Shown here one piece after another: positions 26,076 to 34,519 of a stretch of DNA of 64,000 bases (positions within the stretch are counted from its first letter, which is position 1; each line of letters begins with the position of its first letter). Position numbers and translations under genes: made by a program. Where the stretch lies: assembly GCF_004344915.1 (NCBI RefSeq), contig NZ_SKFG01000004.1, positions 124,001 through 188,000 of the forward strand, given 5' to 3'. This DNA is from Paenibacillus albiflavus (GTDB lineage Bacteria > Bacillota > Bacilli > Paenibacillales > NBRC-103111). Under the pieces are notes generated by a model. That model had not been told where the DNA came from and did no database searches. It saw only the letters and a program-made list of their open reading frames with translations.

Positions 26076-26885
26076 TTATTTATCAAGCTTACGATATGCA
26101 GCGTGATTTGTCGGGCCAACATATTGGTTGAGCGGGAATGATTCACGGATTGCTTCTGTAATGAAAGCTTTAGCTGTGTGAATCGCCTCTCGAACATCGC
26201 GTCCCTTTGCAAGCTCTGCTGTGATCGCTGCGGAATAGGTGCAGCCTGCACCATGCGTATTGTTTGTAATGATTTTCTCAGAAGTAAGAAGCTCGAAGGA
26301 TTCGCCATCATACAAGACATCAACAGCTTGCTCTTCATGAGGTAGCTTGTTGCCGCCTTTAACTAGTACATACTTTGCACCTAGCGCATGAATTTTGCGA
26401 GCCGCTTCTTTCATTTCTTCGACGGAATGGATAGGAGCCATACCTGCAAGTTGTGCTGCTTCGAATAGGTTAGGTGTCACGACTAATGCCTTTGGCACGA
26501 GCACATCACGTAAGCAATCATTCGTTTCAGGATGAAGCGCCTCATCTTGGCCCTTACAAACCATTACGGGATCAAGCACAAAATTCTTTAAACCGAATTC
26601 GTCGATCTTGCGAGCGACCATTTCGATAATCTCAATGGAACCAAGCATGCCTGTTTTGAATGCATCTACACCAATACCTGCGGCAACTGTCTCAATCTGA
26701 GGCTCAAGTGTTGAAACAGGAATTGGGAATACCCCGTGCGACCAATTATTATGCGGGTCCATTGTAACAATGACCGTAAGTGCAGTCATACCGTATACGC
26801 CGCGTTCCTGGAATGTTTTGAGATCGGCTTGAATGCCTGCGCCGCCGCTTGTATCCGAACCAGCAATTGTTAATGCTTTGTACAT
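26076..26885 (-). CDS. pdxK: Pyridoxine/pyridoxal kinase (ThiD-like PdxK)
   Basis: 269-residue ribokinase-fold kinase that phosphorylates B6 vitamers. The start KALTIAGSDTSGGAGIQADLKTF, the DPVMVCKG segment, VVTPNLFEAAQLAGM and the anion-hole/catalytic THGAGCTYSAA are intact. The overall pattern is closer to Bacillus PdxK than to a hydroxymethylpyrimidine-phosphate kinase, from memory of that sequence; a ThiD activity cannot be excluded. ATG follows AAAGGGGTATAACTC. Single-gene transcript with its own terminator. Confidence 0.88.
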   Translation of the reverse strand: MYKALTIAGSDTSGGAGIQADLKTFQERGVYGMTALTVIVTMDPHNNWSHGVFPIPVSTLEPQIETVAAGIGVDAFKTGMLGSIEIIEMVARKIDEFGLKNFVLDPVMVCKGQDEALHPETNDCLRDVLVPKALVVTPNLFEAAQLAGMAPIHSVEEMKEAARKIHALGAKYVLVKGGNKLPHEEQAVDVLYDGESFELLTSEKIITNNTHGAGCTYSAAITAELAKGRDVREAIHTAKAFITEAIRESFPLNQYVGPTNHAAYRKLDK

Positions 26886-27000
26886 AGAGTTATACCCCTT
26901 TGTAAATTAGTAGTTTAAGTAGCCTGAATAGGTTGTCTTCTTGTCATTCTACTACGAATTAACAACTGAATAAAGTCGAAACATTCCGTGAAAATAAGGG

Positions 27001-30000
27001 CTAATTGCCAAATCGGATTGCCTTTAGGTTAGCTAATGCGTTATCTTCCAGAAGCTGATCAGTAAATACATAGAATATCGGTTGAGTAAAGAGCGTATCT
27101 CCTGATCTCATATTCAATAACTGATTGGTTGTGAGAACTACGACATCTTTGTTGTTATATCCCGTATATTGCATAGAGCTTTCATCTGTCACGATCTGCA
27201 GCATTTCTTGACGCTCATTCGATCCGTAGGCGTAAGCTGAATTTTCCTTAGCTTCGATTTCTTTGCCTTGATCAAAGTAGGTAAGCTCTTGTCCGTTAGG
27301 TGCTATTGTTTTGAACCAGCCCTGTGATTTATCTTCAGCTAATTTGAAGAACATATTCGTAAACCAGGCAATATTGTCAAAATAAGTTCCTGTGTTCTGT
27401 TCAATCTTTGCTGTGTATGCAAGGACAGGTACACCTGGAAGCATGAGATAATATTGCTCCATCGTTAGCCCTTTGTATCGTTTATGCTGAGCAATATGTT
27501 GTCTGGTCATCAGACCTTGCCAAACGTTCTGCATGGAGTCGGTTAAGGTTGCAGCTTCTACGTTAAAGGACTCCTTCAATCTGGCGGGTACTGGAAGCTG
27601 ACTGCAAGTACCTGCTATTCCGCCTATCCAAGGATTCCACCATGATTTGGCGACTAGATCAGGGAACTCCGAATGTAACCACTCATGTTCTTTATATTTC
27701 ATTGAGAAAATAGAAGGTGAGAAGTCAGCAGATGCCTGAATATGGATCAGGCCATTATCGGCTGTCAGTACATCCTTGCCCGACTGCGTATGCTGTTCAA
27801 CTTGAATCAGTGTTTTGTGAACAGGGAATAGGACCTGATTCAGTTGTTTGCTATGCGTCATGAATTTCGCATCTATACTTGCCACTATTGGTACCTCAGT
27901 AGAAATTGAATTCGGCATAGGGATTGTGTAGCTCACATGATTCATCCGCTGATCTTCTCTATAAATATGAGCTTCGCTAACAGATAGACCATTATGATGA
28001 AGAGAAGCTCTAATTTCCCCTTCAAAATGCTGTTTCTTATTCTCGCTTAACGTCAATACGGCATCTTCAGATGATCCAATAAATGGATTGCGTTCGTTCA
28101 CTTCTAGTTCTACAGGCTGCACAAGTCTAGGCAGTGATTCTTCTGGTGCAGATTGCTGCAAAGCGAATGCACGGAACTCCTGCCAATCGTCGAATCCGCC
28201 GATGGAGAGATAGATCGGCTCAGTTGTTACGGTTTGAAGCGGTGCGATTACGCCAAGCTCGGATTCTAATGTCAAATGCCAGCCTTGGAATTGCAGCTTA
28301 TGTGCATTAGACCAGCAAATTCCTCGTGGTGACGATTGGTTGCCTCGCGCAAATAGCCAATTCTCGCTGACAAGATTCGCATCCCAGTCATTGAAATCTT
28401 GCCCCTCCGAATGATCCATCACCATACATTGGCCCTTATAAGGCAGAATGGAACGGTGTAAAACCTGATAGATCGGATGAAGAAGTGACAGGTCACTCGA
28501 TGCCATGTCTTCAGAAAGGTTCTGAACTTCATACCAGTTACGAATCGTACCATCAGCGAACAGCAGCGTATAAACTCTAAGCTCGATGGACTTATAATCG
28601 TTTGAGAGGTAGGTTGCCTCTATGCCGATTCCGCCACCGTCCACAAAGAATTCTACCTTCTCGGCTCGTTTCTTTGAGAATTCACTAGAATAAGGTTTGC
28701 CAATCTTCGGGTAGAAAATAATGGTTGGCTCATGAAGTGTAGGCGATCCAAGTATGAGTTCATTGTCAAGCTTCTTAAGCTTGACGGTATGCTTGCCATT
28801 GGCGATAATCCAGCAATCATCACATTCACCAGCTAACTGAGCGCCGATACCTGCAAAAGGAATGCCGAGCCTTTTATGGAATACGACCTGACGATCGCTT
28901 AGCTGTGCCGTAATTTCGAGCTCCGCTTCATAGAATCCATGCTTCAGCAAATGATAAGCGATTGGTATAGACCTGCGCTCATGACGACTGAAGGACAGGG
29001 AATATTCGTATTGTCCAAGATGAATTAGTGAGCTAGGCGGCAGCTTGAAGGTGAAGACAGCATCCTCAGCAAAGTTGTTTTCCATATCCAGATATAAGAC
29101 AGCATCTTTATTTGTGTATTGAATGTTGCCTGGCAAGACGGGTTTGATAAGGGCTGGGAACTTAGGGTTAATACCTGTCTGGAACAGTGCTTTCTTCCCG
29201 TTAATCAGCACATTCGTCGTTACGCATGGATGTGTTCTCCAAACGCTCTGTTCTTCCTGAACAGGTCCAACAAAGAATGTACCTGTCAGGACCGCTCGGT
29301 CAGTTACAGTAACTTCTTCTTTGTAATCGAACGCAATATTCTGATTATCCATACCCTCGAAGGATACATCTAAGGATTTGCCTGTCTTATTGACGATTTC
29401 GTAAGTGATCGGATAGCTTGAGCCAAACACAAGATCTAGATTTGGAACGGTTGCGGTCAGCAAGTAATCGTCGGTTTCGATTAATCTTAAGCCCCTGCCG
29501 CGGCGCTCGAATTCTACACGCAGATTTTGCTCAGTATGCTTCCATACATATTCATAGTAATCATAGTCGTTTTCTTTGCGTCCATCTGGCTTGACGACGA
29601 TTTCTCGGATGCAATCCTGATACCAGTCTGCCTCCTTGAAGTAATCTTGAATCGCCTCTGTAGCGAGAACGGTCGGTATGAAGTTCATGAGATGCGTCGT
29701 GTCTTCGCGATCTTCCCAGAAGAAACCGCATTTTTTGTAGAGGGGAACCGCTTTGGTATTCCCTGTCCATGTATACAGATCAAGTCTAGGCCAGCCTAGA
29801 TCAATTGTTTTTTGAACGGACTCAAGAACGAGCATTTTGCCAACCTTTTGTCCATGATAGTCTGGAACAACATTCAGCAGCGCAACGTACAATGCGCCTG
29901 TGTCTTCACGATATTCGCAAATGCTGCAGTATCCAACGACACGCTCTCCATCCACTGCGAGAAAGACGAACATAGAATCTGAGTTTGCTTCTTCAATAAG

Positions 30001-30117
30001 TACTTGTTCTGTAGTTTTTAGACTGCTTGCGCCGCCCCAGTTGTCTCTGCTTTCATTCCACATGTCAGCAACTGCTGACGCATGCTGAGGGGTATATAAT
30101 TGAATTTGAATTCCCAC
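27001..30117 (-). CDS. 1038-residue fusion: N-terminal GNAT domain plus large beta-rich region
   Basis: Residues 1-150 form a GNAT N-acetyltransferase domain, with the acetyl-CoA loop VVPDYHGQKVGKMLV and LYTWTGNTKAVPLYKKCGF. The remaining 890 residues are strand-rich, with Ig-like stretches (SSYPITYEIVNKTGKSLDV; HLGQYEYSLSFSRHERRSI), and the C-terminal part resembles mutarotase-like or glycosidase beta-sandwich domains (TADNGLIHIQ; SWWNPWIGG). No catalytic motif was recognised and there is no signal peptide. Start is GTG 30117 behind GGAGG. The transcript has a long leader with two short ORFs and two terminators. The function is unknown to me; carbohydrate-related acetylation is only a guess. 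Confidence 0.8.
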   Translation of the reverse strand: MGIQIQLYTPQHASAVADMWNESRDNWGGASSLKTTEQVLIEEANSDSMFVFLAVDGERVVGYCSICEYREDTGALYVALLNVVPDYHGQKVGKMLVLESVQKTIDLGWPRLDLYTWTGNTKAVPLYKKCGFFWEDREDTTHLMNFIPTVLATEAIQDYFKEADWYQDCIREIVVKPDGRKENDYDYYEYVWKHTEQNLRVEFERRGRGLRLIETDDYLLTATVPNLDLVFGSSYPITYEIVNKTGKSLDVSFEGMDNQNIAFDYKEEVTVTDRAVLTGTFFVGPVQEEQSVWRTHPCVTTNVLINGKKALFQTGINPKFPALIKPVLPGNIQYTNKDAVLYLDMENNFAEDAVFTFKLPPSSLIHLGQYEYSLSFSRHERRSIPIAYHLLKHGFYEAELEITAQLSDRQVVFHKRLGIPFAGIGAQLAGECDDCWIIANGKHTVKLKKLDNELILGSPTLHEPTIIFYPKIGKPYSSEFSKKRAEKVEFFVDGGGIGIEATYLSNDYKSIELRVYTLLFADGTIRNWYEVQNLSEDMASSDLSLLHPIYQVLHRSILPYKGQCMVMDHSEGQDFNDWDANLVSENWLFARGNQSSPRGICWSNAHKLQFQGWHLTLESELGVIAPLQTVTTEPIYLSIGGFDDWQEFRAFALQQSAPEESLPRLVQPVELEVNERNPFIGSSEDAVLTLSENKKQHFEGEIRASLHHNGLSVSEAHIYREDQRMNHVSYTIPMPNSISTEVPIVASIDAKFMTHSKQLNQVLFPVHKTLIQVEQHTQSGKDVLTADNGLIHIQASADFSPSIFSMKYKEHEWLHSEFPDLVAKSWWNPWIGGIAGTCSQLPVPARLKESFNVEAATLTDSMQNVWQGLMTRQHIAQHKRYKGLTMEQYYLMLPGVPVLAYTAKIEQNTGTYFDNIAWFTNMFFKLAEDKSQGWFKTIAPNGQELTYFDQGKEIEAKENSAYAYGSNERQEMLQIVTDESSMQYTGYNNKDVVVLTTNQLLNMRSGDTLFTQPIFYVFTDQLLEDNALANLKAIRFGN

Positions 30118-30194
30118 GATAAAACCTCCGATATGAATGAGTTAAAATTTTGATTCGTTTGATGAATGTCTTTAGCTAGAATTGAATTGCCCAT
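30018..30194 (-). CDS. Short ORF (58 codons) overlapping the GNAT-fusion start
   Basis: ATG at 30194 lies behind AAAGGGGGAAG and opens MGNSILAKDIHQTNQNFNSF. The frame continues 100 bases into the GNAT-fusion gene in a different frame before TAA. The first 30 residues use the leader sequence; the rest is the shadow of the main gene. It may couple translation to the GTG at 30117, or be spurious. Confidence 0.4.
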   Translation of the reverse strand: MGNSILAKDIHQTNQNFNSFISEVLSWEFKFNYIPLSMRQQLLTCGMKAETTGAAQAV

Positions 30195-30261
30195 GCTACT
30201 TCCCCCTTTATGTGTATGCGTTCCTCAAGGTATTAACTAGCATTAATGCTATAAAAATACA

Positions 30262-30289
30262 AAAAAGGGACCCGCTTGGGTCCCTTTTT
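30262..30289. terminator. Perfect terminator hairpin in the GNAT-fusion leader
   Basis: 12-bp perfect stem AAAAAGGGACCC / GGGTCCCTTTTT with loop GCTT, T-flanked on both strands. No plus-strand gene lies upstream, so its only sensible target is the minus-strand leader transcript. A 14-bp palindrome TAGCATTAATGCTA (30238-30251) follows it in that direction. Confidence 0.85.
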
Positions 30290-30326
30290 GGATATAGCAG
30301 CTATTGATATAGCATCTATAAGCATC

Positions 30327-30366
30327 AAAAAAAGCCATAAGCGGCATCATGCGCAGCCTATGGCTT
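30327..30366 (-). terminator. First terminator in the GNAT-fusion leader
   Basis: Minus strand: AAAGCCATA (30366-30358) pairs with TATGGCTTT (30339-30331), followed by further T residues. It lies 36 bases after the 23-codon ORF. Confidence 0.85.
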
Positions 30367-30401
30367 TAATAAACTCAAAATAATTCATGAATGAGCATGT
30401 A

Positions 30402-30473
30402 TTAAACCTGATTTACAGAAGGCTGGATGAAATTCATATTCAATTGGGATGATTGTGCAACTAAGTTAATCAT
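30402..30473 (-). CDS. 23-residue leader peptide or small peptide gene
   Basis: ATG at 30473 with a near-perfect AAGGAGG eight bases upstream encodes MINLVAQSSQLNMNFIQPSV followed by NQV and TAA. A strong promoter lies 60 bases upstream and a terminator directly downstream. The peptide is polar, Asn/Gln-rich, with no Cys and no membrane segment. The segment CAGCCTTCT within the ORF can pair either with the ORF's own ribosome-binding region (AGGAGGCTG) or, through CAGCCT, with the 5' part of the next terminator (AGGCTG). This suggests attenuation control of the GNAT-fusion gene. A free-standing peptide is the alternative. Confidence 0.6.
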   Translation of the reverse strand: MINLVAQSSQLNMNFIQPSVNQV

Positions 30474-30531
30474 GATTTCAGCCTCCTTTTCCTCAAATTT
30501 AGTCATGCTAGTGATGAAATTTACAAAACCG

Positions 30532-30560
30532 ATTATATAACAGCTAATCTTAAATGTAAA
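30532..30560 (-). promoter_or_regulatory. Sigma-A promoter of the GNAT-fusion leader
   Basis: Minus strand TTTACA (30560-30555) and TATAAT (30537-30532) with exactly 17 bases between. The predicted transcript begins near 30525, giving a leader of about 400 bases before the GNAT-fusion start. Confidence 0.8.
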
Positions 30561-30641
30561 TAATTATTTTAAAAATTAGATGTATTCTGAATAAATGATT
30601 CCTCTTTCTCTCCAAATAGTTTAAAATTAAGATGTTCTTTG

Positions 30642-30684
30642 AGAATCTATCTCAGTCTATGAAAATAAACATAGAATAGATTCT
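30642..30684 (+). promoter_or_regulatory. Long hairpin just upstream of the nucleotidase gene
   Basis: AGAATCTAT (30642-30650) pairs with ATAGATTCT (30676-30684), and TCTATG (30656-30661) with CATAGA (30670-30675), giving a 15-bp stem with a 5-nt bulge. It ends 16 bases before the AGGAG site. It could be an operator or an mRNA 5' stabiliser; no T run follows. Confidence 0.6.
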
Positions 30685-30714
30685 GCTAGTCAAATTTGAG
30701 AGGAGAAGATCATT

Positions 30715-32589
30715 TTGGTGAAAAAGTTCAGTAAGATCTTAGTCACAGGTACGATCGCTTCGATGCTCATGGTAGGAGCAGTTTACGCAGCACCGCTGCA
30801 GCCGGTATCCCATGTGGATTGGATGCAGAAATCGCAAATTGTTGTAGGAGATGCAGGTGGAGATCTAGCATTAGATCGGGCAGTAACCTTGGCAGAGGCT
30901 GTGACATTCGTAGGACGCTTAGCTGGATTCCCGAATTTGAATGCTACGACTACAAACCCTCACTGGGCGGGAGGAGCACTGGAAACTGCTGTTAAGTTAC
31001 AAGCGATAACCATGGATCAAGCCAAGCTTGCCGATGCACCTCTTTCTTCAAGTCAAATTAAAGAAATTGCAGTAAAGTTTAATGTCCAGCTCAATCTTGC
31101 TGACGGGGATACGGTGACTCGCAAACAATTCCTTGAGGCGCTGGGCGACGCAGCAACATTACATATTACGATCGGACATACGAATGATGTTCATGGACAT
31201 ATCACGGAGAATGTTGCCGGCAAGGAGTTTGGCTATGCCAAAATGGCAACGCTGATCAACGAATGGCGTAAAGAAAACCAGAATTTCCTACTGCTTGATG
31301 CAGGAGACACGTTCCAAGGAACGGTTTATTCCAACCAGTCTCAAGGTGAAGCGCTGATTCCGATTCTAAACCATCTTAATTATGAGGCGATGGCATCAGG
31401 CAATCATGAGTTTGATTTTGGCTGGGAACAAGTGATTAAGCTGAAGGACATGCTTAAATATCCAATGATTAATGCAAATACATTCAAAGAAGACGGATCG
31501 AATTTGCTTGAGCCTGTTCATTATGCAGAGATCGGAGGCAAGACATTTGCATTCCTTGGTTTCGTAGCTGAAGAGACACCAATCGTGACACATCCTGATA
31601 ATGTCAAAGGACTGACTTTCCAGAATCCGGTTGAAGTAGCCAAGAAGCTCGTACCTGAACTGAAGAAGAAGGCGGATCATGTAATTGTGGTCTCACATGT
31701 TGGAATTGATATGGATCGTGAGATTGCGAAGAACGTACCGGGAATTGATCTAATTGTTGGCGGGCATTCGCATACACCACTGAAGACTCCAGAAGTAGTT
31801 AACGGCACTTATATTGTACAAGACTGGGAGTATGGCAAATCATTGGGCCGTGCTGACCTTTATTATTTAGGAGATAAGCTAGTAGCATTCTCAGGTGGCC
31901 TAAAGGAATATGATGAGTCGGTTGTAGCTGATCCAGAAGTTGAGAAGCTGGTTAATGTCGTTGCCTCCGATATCGATGAGAACCTGAAGGCAGTCGTAGC
32001 GAAGACTGATGTAGCACTGGATGGTGCACGTGATAATGTTCGCACGAAAGAGACGAATTTGGGTAATCTGCTTACAGACATTATGCTGAAACGTTCCAAG
32101 GAAATGCCTGGTTATGAAGCGGATGTCGCTGTAACGAACGGCGGTGGTATCCGTGATTCAATCGCTGCAGGGGATATTACGAAAAAAATGCTGTATACGG
32201 TATTCCCATTCCCGAACACCCTTACGGTTGTGGATGTTACGGGCAGCGATTTGAAGATTGCACTCGAAGGTGGGCTTAGCCAATTAGAGAAGAAGGGCGG
32301 CAGCTTCCCGCAAATCAGCGGTATGTCCTTCACCTATGATGTGAAGAAGCCTGTAGGCGAACGCATCATTGAACTGAAGATTGGAGATAAAGCTTATGAT
32401 CCTGAGAAGATCTATCGCGTTGCTACGCATGATTTCTTAGCTGCTGGCGGCGACGGCTATGATACATTCAAGAATGCCAAGAAAAAAATGACGACCACAA
32501 TCAATTTCTTTGACCTGATGGTTGAAGAGCTTGGCAAAATGGACAAGGTCGCGCCTAAAGTAGAAGGTCGTATTGTTGAAGTGAAATAA
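30715..32589 (+). CDS. Secreted 5'-nucleotidase/UshA-type metallophosphoesterase
   Basis: 624-residue exported enzyme. The signal peptide MVKKFSKILVTGTIASMLMV is cut near VYA-AP. Residues about 30-150 resemble S-layer-homology-type repeats, suggesting wall attachment. The metallophosphatase core has GHTNDVHGH, DAGDTFQG, GNHEFDFGW and GGHSHTP. The C-terminal 5'-nucleotidase domain has TNGGGIRDSIAAGDIT and FPFPNTLTVVDVTG. It should dephosphorylate extracellular nucleotides. The start is TTG 30715 or GTG 30718, behind GAGGAGAAG. Single gene with terminator. Confidence 0.9.
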   Translation: MVKKFSKILVTGTIASMLMVGAVYAAPLQPVSHVDWMQKSQIVVGDAGGDLALDRAVTLAEAVTFVGRLAGFPNLNATTTNPHWAGGALETAVKLQAITMDQAKLADAPLSSSQIKEIAVKFNVQLNLADGDTVTRKQFLEALGDAATLHITIGHTNDVHGHITENVAGKEFGYAKMATLINEWRKENQNFLLLDAGDTFQGTVYSNQSQGEALIPILNHLNYEAMASGNHEFDFGWEQVIKLKDMLKYPMINANTFKEDGSNLLEPVHYAEIGGKTFAFLGFVAEETPIVTHPDNVKGLTFQNPVEVAKKLVPELKKKADHVIVVSHVGIDMDREIAKNVPGIDLIVGGHSHTPLKTPEVVNGTYIVQDWEYGKSLGRADLYYLGDKLVAFSGGLKEYDESVVADPEVEKLVNVVASDIDENLKAVVAKTDVALDGARDNVRTKETNLGNLLTDIMLKRSKEMPGYEADVAVTNGGGIRDSIAAGDITKKMLYTVFPFPNTLTVVDVTGSDLKIALEGGLSQLEKKGGSFPQISGMSFTYDVKKPVGERIIELKIGDKAYDPEKIYRVATHDFLAAGGDGYDTFKNAKKKMTTTINFFDLMVEELGKMDKVAPKVEGRIVEVK

Positions 32590-32600
32590 TCATTTTTATG

Positions 32601-32640
32601 AGAGCGTCATACTTGTTATCAAGGTGATGCTCTTTTTTTG
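32601..32640 (+). terminator. Terminator of the nucleotidase gene
   Basis: AGAGCGTCA / TGATGCTCT stem (one mismatch) followed by seven T residues. Confidence 0.88.
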
Positions 32641-32643
32641 CTT

Positions 32644-32673
32644 TTTACAACTTCATAAAAATCAGGGTATACT
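32644..32673 (+). promoter_or_regulatory. Promoter of the hemolysin-III-like gene
   Basis: TTTACA (32644-32649) and TATACT (32668-32673), spacer 18. Confidence 0.55.
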
Positions 32674-32713
32674 ATAAATAAATGTAAAAGTACGCTACTA
32701 AGGAGGGAATCAA

Positions 32714-33364
32714 TTGGCTAATACGCATACGTACTCACGGAAAGAAGAGATTGCGAATGCGATCACGCATGGAATCGGCGCACTGTTAAGTGTTGCGGCG
32801 CTTGTGATCTTAATCGTGTTCGCTAGTATATATAGCTCGGCATGGCATGTTGTAAGCTTCACCATCTATGGAGTTTCCATGCTTCTGCTCTTTGTATCCT
32901 CGACGTTAGTTCATAGCTTTCCAGAAGGTAAGAAGAAGGATCTATTCGAGATTTTCGATCACTCCTCCATTTATTTGTTCATTGCAGGAACGTATACACC
33001 TATATTGTTCGTCGTCGTTCAAGGTGTGCTGGGTTGGACGATTTTCGGAATTATCTGGGGGACAGCTCTTGCTGGAGTCGCATTCAAAGCTTTCTTCACC
33101 AAAAGATTTCTGTTTCTTTCCACCATATTCTATATCGCGATGGGCTGGTTGATCGTCATTGCGTGGAAACCTGTAGCTGAAGGACTTGCAGGCGGGGGCT
33201 TAACTTTACTCGTGACAGGTGGTGTGCTTTATACACTAGGTACTATTTTTTATGTGTGGAAAGCGTTCCCGTACCATCACGCGGTGTGGCATCTATTCGT
33301 ATTAGCAGGTGCGATTGCCCACTTTTTCATGATCCTGTTCTATATACTTCCCATTCCTGTATAG
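32714..33364 (+). CDS. Hemolysin III / PAQR family membrane protein
   Basis: 216 residues, seven transmembrane segments. The family markers are present: EIANAITHGIGALLS at the N-terminus, SSTLVHSF, FDHSSIYLFIAGTYTPI, and the C-terminal HHAVWHLFVLAGAIAHFF. The conserved Ser, Asp and His residues form the zinc site of the PAQR/hydrolase-like superfamily (YqfA-like). The name hemolysin is historical. Start is TTG behind AAGGAGGG. Monocistronic. Confidence 0.9.
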   Translation: MANTHTYSRKEEIANAITHGIGALLSVAALVILIVFASIYSSAWHVVSFTIYGVSMLLLFVSSTLVHSFPEGKKKDLFEIFDHSSIYLFIAGTYTPILFVVVQGVLGWTIFGIIWGTALAGVAFKAFFTKRFLFLSTIFYIAMGWLIVIAWKPVAEGLAGGGLTLLVTGGVLYTLGTIFYVWKAFPYHHAVWHLFVLAGAIAHFFMILFYILPIPV

Positions 33365-33397
33365 ACTTTGTATTGTAAGGTTCGGCAGATTAAACAG

Positions 33398-33434
33398 TTA
33401 AGGGCGCCTGATCGAATAGGGCGCCTTTTCTTAA
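33398..33434 (+). terminator. Rho-independent terminator
   Basis: TTAAGGGCGCC...GGCGCCTTTTCTTAA, a GC-rich stem with one bulge, then T-rich sequence. Confidence 0.75.
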
Positions 33435-33456
33435 AGCACATCAGGGAGAGAAATTT

Positions 33457-34410
33457 ATGACAATTGGAATAATTATCGCAGTTATCGTTTTGTTTGCGCT
33501 AGCGGCAGCGTGTTACATAATCGTTAGATATGCTTTCAACAGATTTACATTAATGAAAAGATCCAGCCATGAAGAGAACTTTAAGCGTATAGAGGAGGAT
33601 GGATTGTATAGTAAGGCTGAGTTTGATGAGCTGGATAAAGAAGCCATTGAGCTTGAGAGTCATGATGGGCATAAGCTGAGAGGTTATTATGTGAATTGCC
33701 ATCCAGAATCAAAGCGCGTCATTATTCTTGTGCATGGGTATACAGCTGCTTATTCCTGGATGCTGCAATTTGTTCGCCTATATCAGCGACTTGGATTTAA
33801 TATTCTGTTCTTTGATCATCGTGGACATGGAAATAGCGAAGGCATGCATGCAACCTACGGCTATTATGAAAAAAACGATTTAAGCGCTTGGGCTGATTGG
33901 GTCGTACAGCGCAAAGGTGAGGATTGCATCATTGGACTTCATGGGCAATCAATGGGCGGGGGAACGGTATTGGAATACGCAGGCTTGAAGCGGCATGAGC
34001 AGCAACTTAAGTTCATTATTGCGGATTGCCCTTATTCCGACTTGACCAAGTTAATGGAGCATCAGTTAACTAAGCTTAACTCCCTCCCTAAATTTCCTTT
34101 TCTCATGTGGATTGAACAAATGACACATGTAAAGGCTGGCTTCCGAATAAGAGATATTAGTCCGATTCGTTCGATTAGAAATAGCGACGTACCTATTTTC
34201 TTCATTCATGGTACTGCAGACAATTTTGTTCCGACGTCAATGAGCGAAGAGATGTTTAGACAAGAACGCAAAGGCAAGAATAGATTGCTGCTCATTGAAG
34301 GTGCTGGGCATGCAGTAGCCTATGGCAAGGATAAAGAGCGGTATGAACAAGAAGTCGCAGCTTTTATTCAGGAGGTGCTCGGTCAAAATTTACTTTGTAA
34401 TCGGTCTTGA
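33457..34410 (+). CDS. Membrane-anchored alpha/beta hydrolase (YqkD-like)
   Basis: 317-residue hydrolase with an N-terminal membrane anchor (GIIIAVIVLFALAAACYIIV). Core features are VIILVHGYTAAY (oxyanion region), FFDHRGHGNSEG, nucleophile elbow GQSMGGG (Ser about 168), a late Asp in FIHGTADNFVP and His in EGAGHAV, a complete Ser-Asp-His triad. It resembles B. subtilis YqkD and the S33/BAAT hydrolases; substrate unknown. ATG follows CAGGGAGAG. The next gene, 109 bases on, has its own ribosome-binding site, and no terminator separates them. Confidence 0.87.
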   Translation: MTIGIIIAVIVLFALAAACYIIVRYAFNRFTLMKRSSHEENFKRIEEDGLYSKAEFDELDKEAIELESHDGHKLRGYYVNCHPESKRVIILVHGYTAAYSWMLQFVRLYQRLGFNILFFDHRGHGNSEGMHATYGYYEKNDLSAWADWVVQRKGEDCIIGLHGQSMGGGTVLEYAGLKRHEQQLKFIIADCPYSDLTKLMEHQLTKLNSLPKFPFLMWIEQMTHVKAGFRIRDISPIRSIRNSDVPIFFIHGTADNFVPTSMSEEMFRQERKGKNRLLLIEGAGHAVAYGKDKERYEQEVAAFIQEVLGQNLLCNRS

Positions 34411-34519
34411 GATGGATTTTATTCCAATCTATAGGACCTTTCCTTAAAATGGATGTTATTGTAGACTATGAATATTGCTTCATGTAAATTAGAGAAAGTT
34501 AATCGGAGGGAGTTTTGCT

